Assembly (NCBI GenBank): GCA_021014945.1
Contig: MU266372.1
Span: forward strand, 62,001 to 126,000
Reading direction: 5' to 3'
Origin: Leucogyrophana mollusca
Taxonomy: Eukaryota; Basidiomycota; Agaricomycetes; Boletales
Length of the DNA: 64,000 nucleotides
Shown here: positions 61,362 through 64,000 of the stretch, one piece after another
How positions within the stretch are numbered: the first letter of the stretch is position 1
Layout: the number at the start of each line of letters is the position of its first letter
Notes under the pieces: model-generated
Database searches by the model: none
What the model saw: only the letters and a program-made list of their open reading frames with translations
Told to the model about the DNA's origin: nothing
Translations under genes and position numbers: made by a program

Positions 61362-62182
61362 GTCCTCAATTCATACTGGCATTTTTGTTATGAGCTCAAA
61401 ATTGAATTACCGTAAAAGACATCTAGGTTTTGCGTAGGGGACAATACATATTTGAAAACAACCGTTATTTAGACATAGTAGTGAATGTAATCACCTCTGT
61501 CAAACCCGTTCGTATCTGTGGGTCACTGTGATGTGCGTCAACTCAATATCTATCCATACAGCGGCTGTCAGGTGATGGGGTCTTGGTCTCGGAAGAAATC
61601 ATGCACCGGTTCCAAACAATTTATGGTTGATAGACCAGGTTTCCCTTTGCTTCACATCTATTTGTTCTTGTAGTACATGCACAATCACGACTGTGCTTCA
61701 TGACCGTGAACTTTTCACAGACCGCTTCAGCTGCTCTTAGTATACCATCAATCCTATGACTTTAGTATTATTTTCTGCTCAAGGAATGGGGTAACTTCAT
61801 CCAACCTCGTAGAGTGTCATAACAGGAGTGCGATGAACTGAGAGGGTGTGGAAGGGGCCCGGAGAGTGTAGGTGGGGTTCAGGGTCACAGGCGACTAGCA
61901 GATGACACGAGCGTAGCGCGGAGGACGCAGACAAGGGCTGAGGCCGCAAGTGAGACACAACGAGGTGTGGACAGAACAGAGTGAGGCACGGGGTGGCCGT
62001 GGAATGGTCCAACATTTGGGCCGAGCTTGTTTGCCAATCACATTATTTTCACCTCACACAAGATATCACATTAACAACTCTGACAGTACGAGTACCTGAA
62101 ACATACCGTCACTACTCGAAACAATTGAAATCGAACCAATCAGAAAGTAGTCTGACAAGAAGACATGGCTGGTTTGTGTAGT
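61362..62182. other. Intergenic region, orphan gene to pseudokinase
   Basis: About 820 bases between two converging genes; AT-rich in parts, with a purine-rich stretch near 61840-61990. Nothing recognised. Confidence 0.4.
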
Positions 62183-63970
62183 CTATGGAGCGTATAGGAT
62201 TCCAGACTTGAAGTATGCATGTTTCTCTGCGTGAGACAGCGTCATGCGATAGGCGGGGTTCAACAATGTGAGATGCTGAAGCAAATTGCAAAGAAGTTTA
62301 TCTCCGATAAGTTGCTGAAAGAAATGTAAGCGCAAAAGTGCATATGTTGGAATTTAGATCACGCACTGTAATCGTGGGAGGCGTCACTAATTCTTCGGCA
62401 ACTACACCCCGGTCTTCAGGTCCTCTCTCTAGCCGACCAACGTTCACGTCAGGAAAGGTACTCGCTGCGACTTGAATAAGATGATCGGGATATCGCCCTA
62501 ACAGGTCGTAGGTGGATCGTAGATATTCAGGAATCTCATGCCAAGGAGGGATTAGAACATGGCCTATCACCAAATGAGATATTACACATCCCACTGCGAA
62601 TGCGTCAACGGCATCTGTCCATGGGAGACCTATATCAAATAACACAGCAGTTGGCATACGAGCGGAATTGCGCACAACATTAGGGCACTTACTTAATACC
62701 ACTTCTGGGGCTCGATAGCAAGAAAGCCCAACAACTCGAGGACGTTTACGAATGGGCCGAGTGCGGTGGATAGCATTGTCGAAATTGAATATGCGAATAG
62801 ACGTATCCACAAGATATTCCTATACTATGTGTCAGTAAATCGATTCACCAAAACATGGAGTAGAAACTCACCTGTTTAACAAAACCGTACTCCTCCGACA
62901 AACGATTGACAACCACAGTCTGATCATCCACCAGAAGGATATTGCAAGGCGCAATAGCCGTATGAATGACGCCCTTTGAATGAAGATCTACGGCGGAAGT
63001 ATCAGCAATAGTTAATGGTACAATAGCACACTTTTTACAAGCAGTACCCCGAACAAGTTGCAAAGATATTTCGTGTACGTGGCGCGACATGAGCGGCATA
63101 AGGCGATCGGATTGGAATAACGCTTCCAATGTAAGGCTGACATATGGAAATATGACAACCCGACATCCTCCATAGGTAAACGCGCCGGTAATTGTCATTA
63201 AGTACCTTGACAGTGTTAATCAATCAATAACTGTTGTAATCAAATGAAGAGATGTTAATACCTGGTATTAGTATGCTCTTTGTCATGGTCTTGAAGTACG
63301 AGGAGGATATTTTTTTCATTGTAATCAAGTCGACGGCACCGTTCTTTTGTTCTTGGTCCGTCGGAGTATAATTTGACCGTCCACTTAGATTGTGTGGAGA
63401 CCTGCACCACACTGAATACGGTCACGTATGTGTTCGACATCAACCGACGTAAGATCTGGTCTGATAGAATTTAAGGTCAGCGAACATTAATAACGCATAT
63501 TCCACGTGGACGACAACGACGACTCACATCGATCATCCAAAATAGTATCACCGACGGACTTGTGACGTCTAGATTCATATAACAGGAGTTGAGCAAGGTA
63601 AATGGCGAAATAGTTTAATATGAAGTCATACTTACAGAAAAGCAGCAAAGCGACCAGAGTAATCGGGGGTCGTAGTTTGTCCACGATATCCGTTACTAGC
63701 CAGACGCATACGTGTAAGCATGGCACGACGCGCTGTGGGCGATATTGCTGCCTTCTTATGGTTCACCGGTGATAAATCGACCTTCTCGCGACTTGGACTT
63801 GACACAACCGCAAAGGAAGTATCATCTGACGAAAGTGAGAAATTAGTATGACCGGCTGTATCGTGCGTACGAGCGAGAGGCGAGATAGGTGTCTTCCTTC
63901 CGACGCGAGGAAGGCTTTCTTCATTGTTGTTCGAGGTAGTCGACGAAGGGCTTAAGTGGACGCGGTCCAT
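62183..63970 (-). CDS. Pseudokinase of the LAMMER/CLK (CMGC) type
   Basis: A multi-exon gene starting at ATG 63970 (MDRVHLSPSSTTSNNNEES) with a Ser-rich N-terminus. The kinase fold follows: a glycine loop without glycines (YVTVFSVVQVSTQSK), the ATP lysine kept in WTVKLYSD, a hinge region VVIFPYVSLTLEALFQ, then DLHSKGVIHTAIAPCNILL. In a LAMMER kinase this last part reads roughly HTDxKPxN, so the catalytic Asp and the Lys are both Ala here. The DFG position reads NFDN (IRIFNFDNAI). The C-lobe keeps the APE motif (LSCYRAPEVVLS), a DxWSxGC-like DAFAVGCVISHL, and the ending LLNPAYRMTLSHAEKHAYF, stop 62183-62185. Exons join with consistent phases through normal introns, and frames are intact, so it looks maintained rather than dead. 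Catalysis is unlikely; a binding or decoy role is inference. Confidence 0.8.
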
Positions 63971-64000
63971 GATGAGACGTGCAAAATCCTGGAGGGTAGA

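Overview
This window looks like nuclear DNA of a filamentous basidiomycete, most likely an agaricomycete. Genes lie on both strands and are split by many short introns (mostly 44-79 nt, GT-AG). The gene set is fungal: Kha1-type K+/H+ antiporter, Vac1/Pep7, Sog2, Mot1, twinfilin, Knr4/Smi1, an Msc7-type aldehyde dehydrogenase, the NuA4 platform subunit Eaf1/Vid21, a membrane-anchored GH5 exo-beta-1,3-glucanase, plus an NB-ARC/TPR receptor and T5orf172 proteins of basidiomycete style. No bacterial operons, rRNA, convincing tRNA, CRISPR array or intact transposon was seen. Coordinates below are genomic CDS spans including introns. Intron edges were read by eye from splice signals and frame continuity, and where given in detail the coding phase was checked arithmetically.

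Layout. 1-2698: 5' part of an NLR-like receptor (minus, runs off the left edge) with an apparent one-base frameshift. 3549-4577: a degenerate or poorly resolved gene. 5141-8331: KHA1-like antiporter (minus). 9555-14878: a direct tandem duplication of about 2.5 kb, each unit carrying a T5orf172/DUF1766 gene (plus) and the 3' end of VAC1; the VAC1 piece is a decayed fragment in the left unit and part of the intact gene (14340-16937, minus) in the right unit. 17272-19562: a fused biuret-hydrolase-like/allophanate-hydrolase-like enzyme (minus). 20097-25220: SOG2 and a JmjC protein (minus). 25499-33740: MOT1 and twinfilin (plus). 34101-39078: two tandem mitochondrial SCOT genes (plus). 39497-49278: KNR4, MSC7-like ALDH and EAF1/VID21 (plus). 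50355-53175: GH5 glucanase (minus). 53176-62182: a gene-poor stretch with fragments and one orphan gene (60511-61361). 62183-63970: a LAMMER/CLK-like pseudokinase (minus).

The centre (about 14-53 kb) is a conserved housekeeping block: wall integrity and polarity (SOG2, KNR4, GH5), transcription and chromatin (MOT1, EAF1, JmjC), endosomal traffic (VAC1), actin (twinfilin) and ketone-body/acyl-CoA metabolism (SCOT pair). The two flanks hold the fast-evolving material: receptor, duplicated GIY-YIG-like genes, pseudogenes, orphan gene and pseudokinase. The observations most worth following are the biuret/allophanate fusion enzyme, the pseudokinase with both catalytic motifs replaced, the duplication that carried a piece of VAC1 with it, and the single-base break in the receptor gene.
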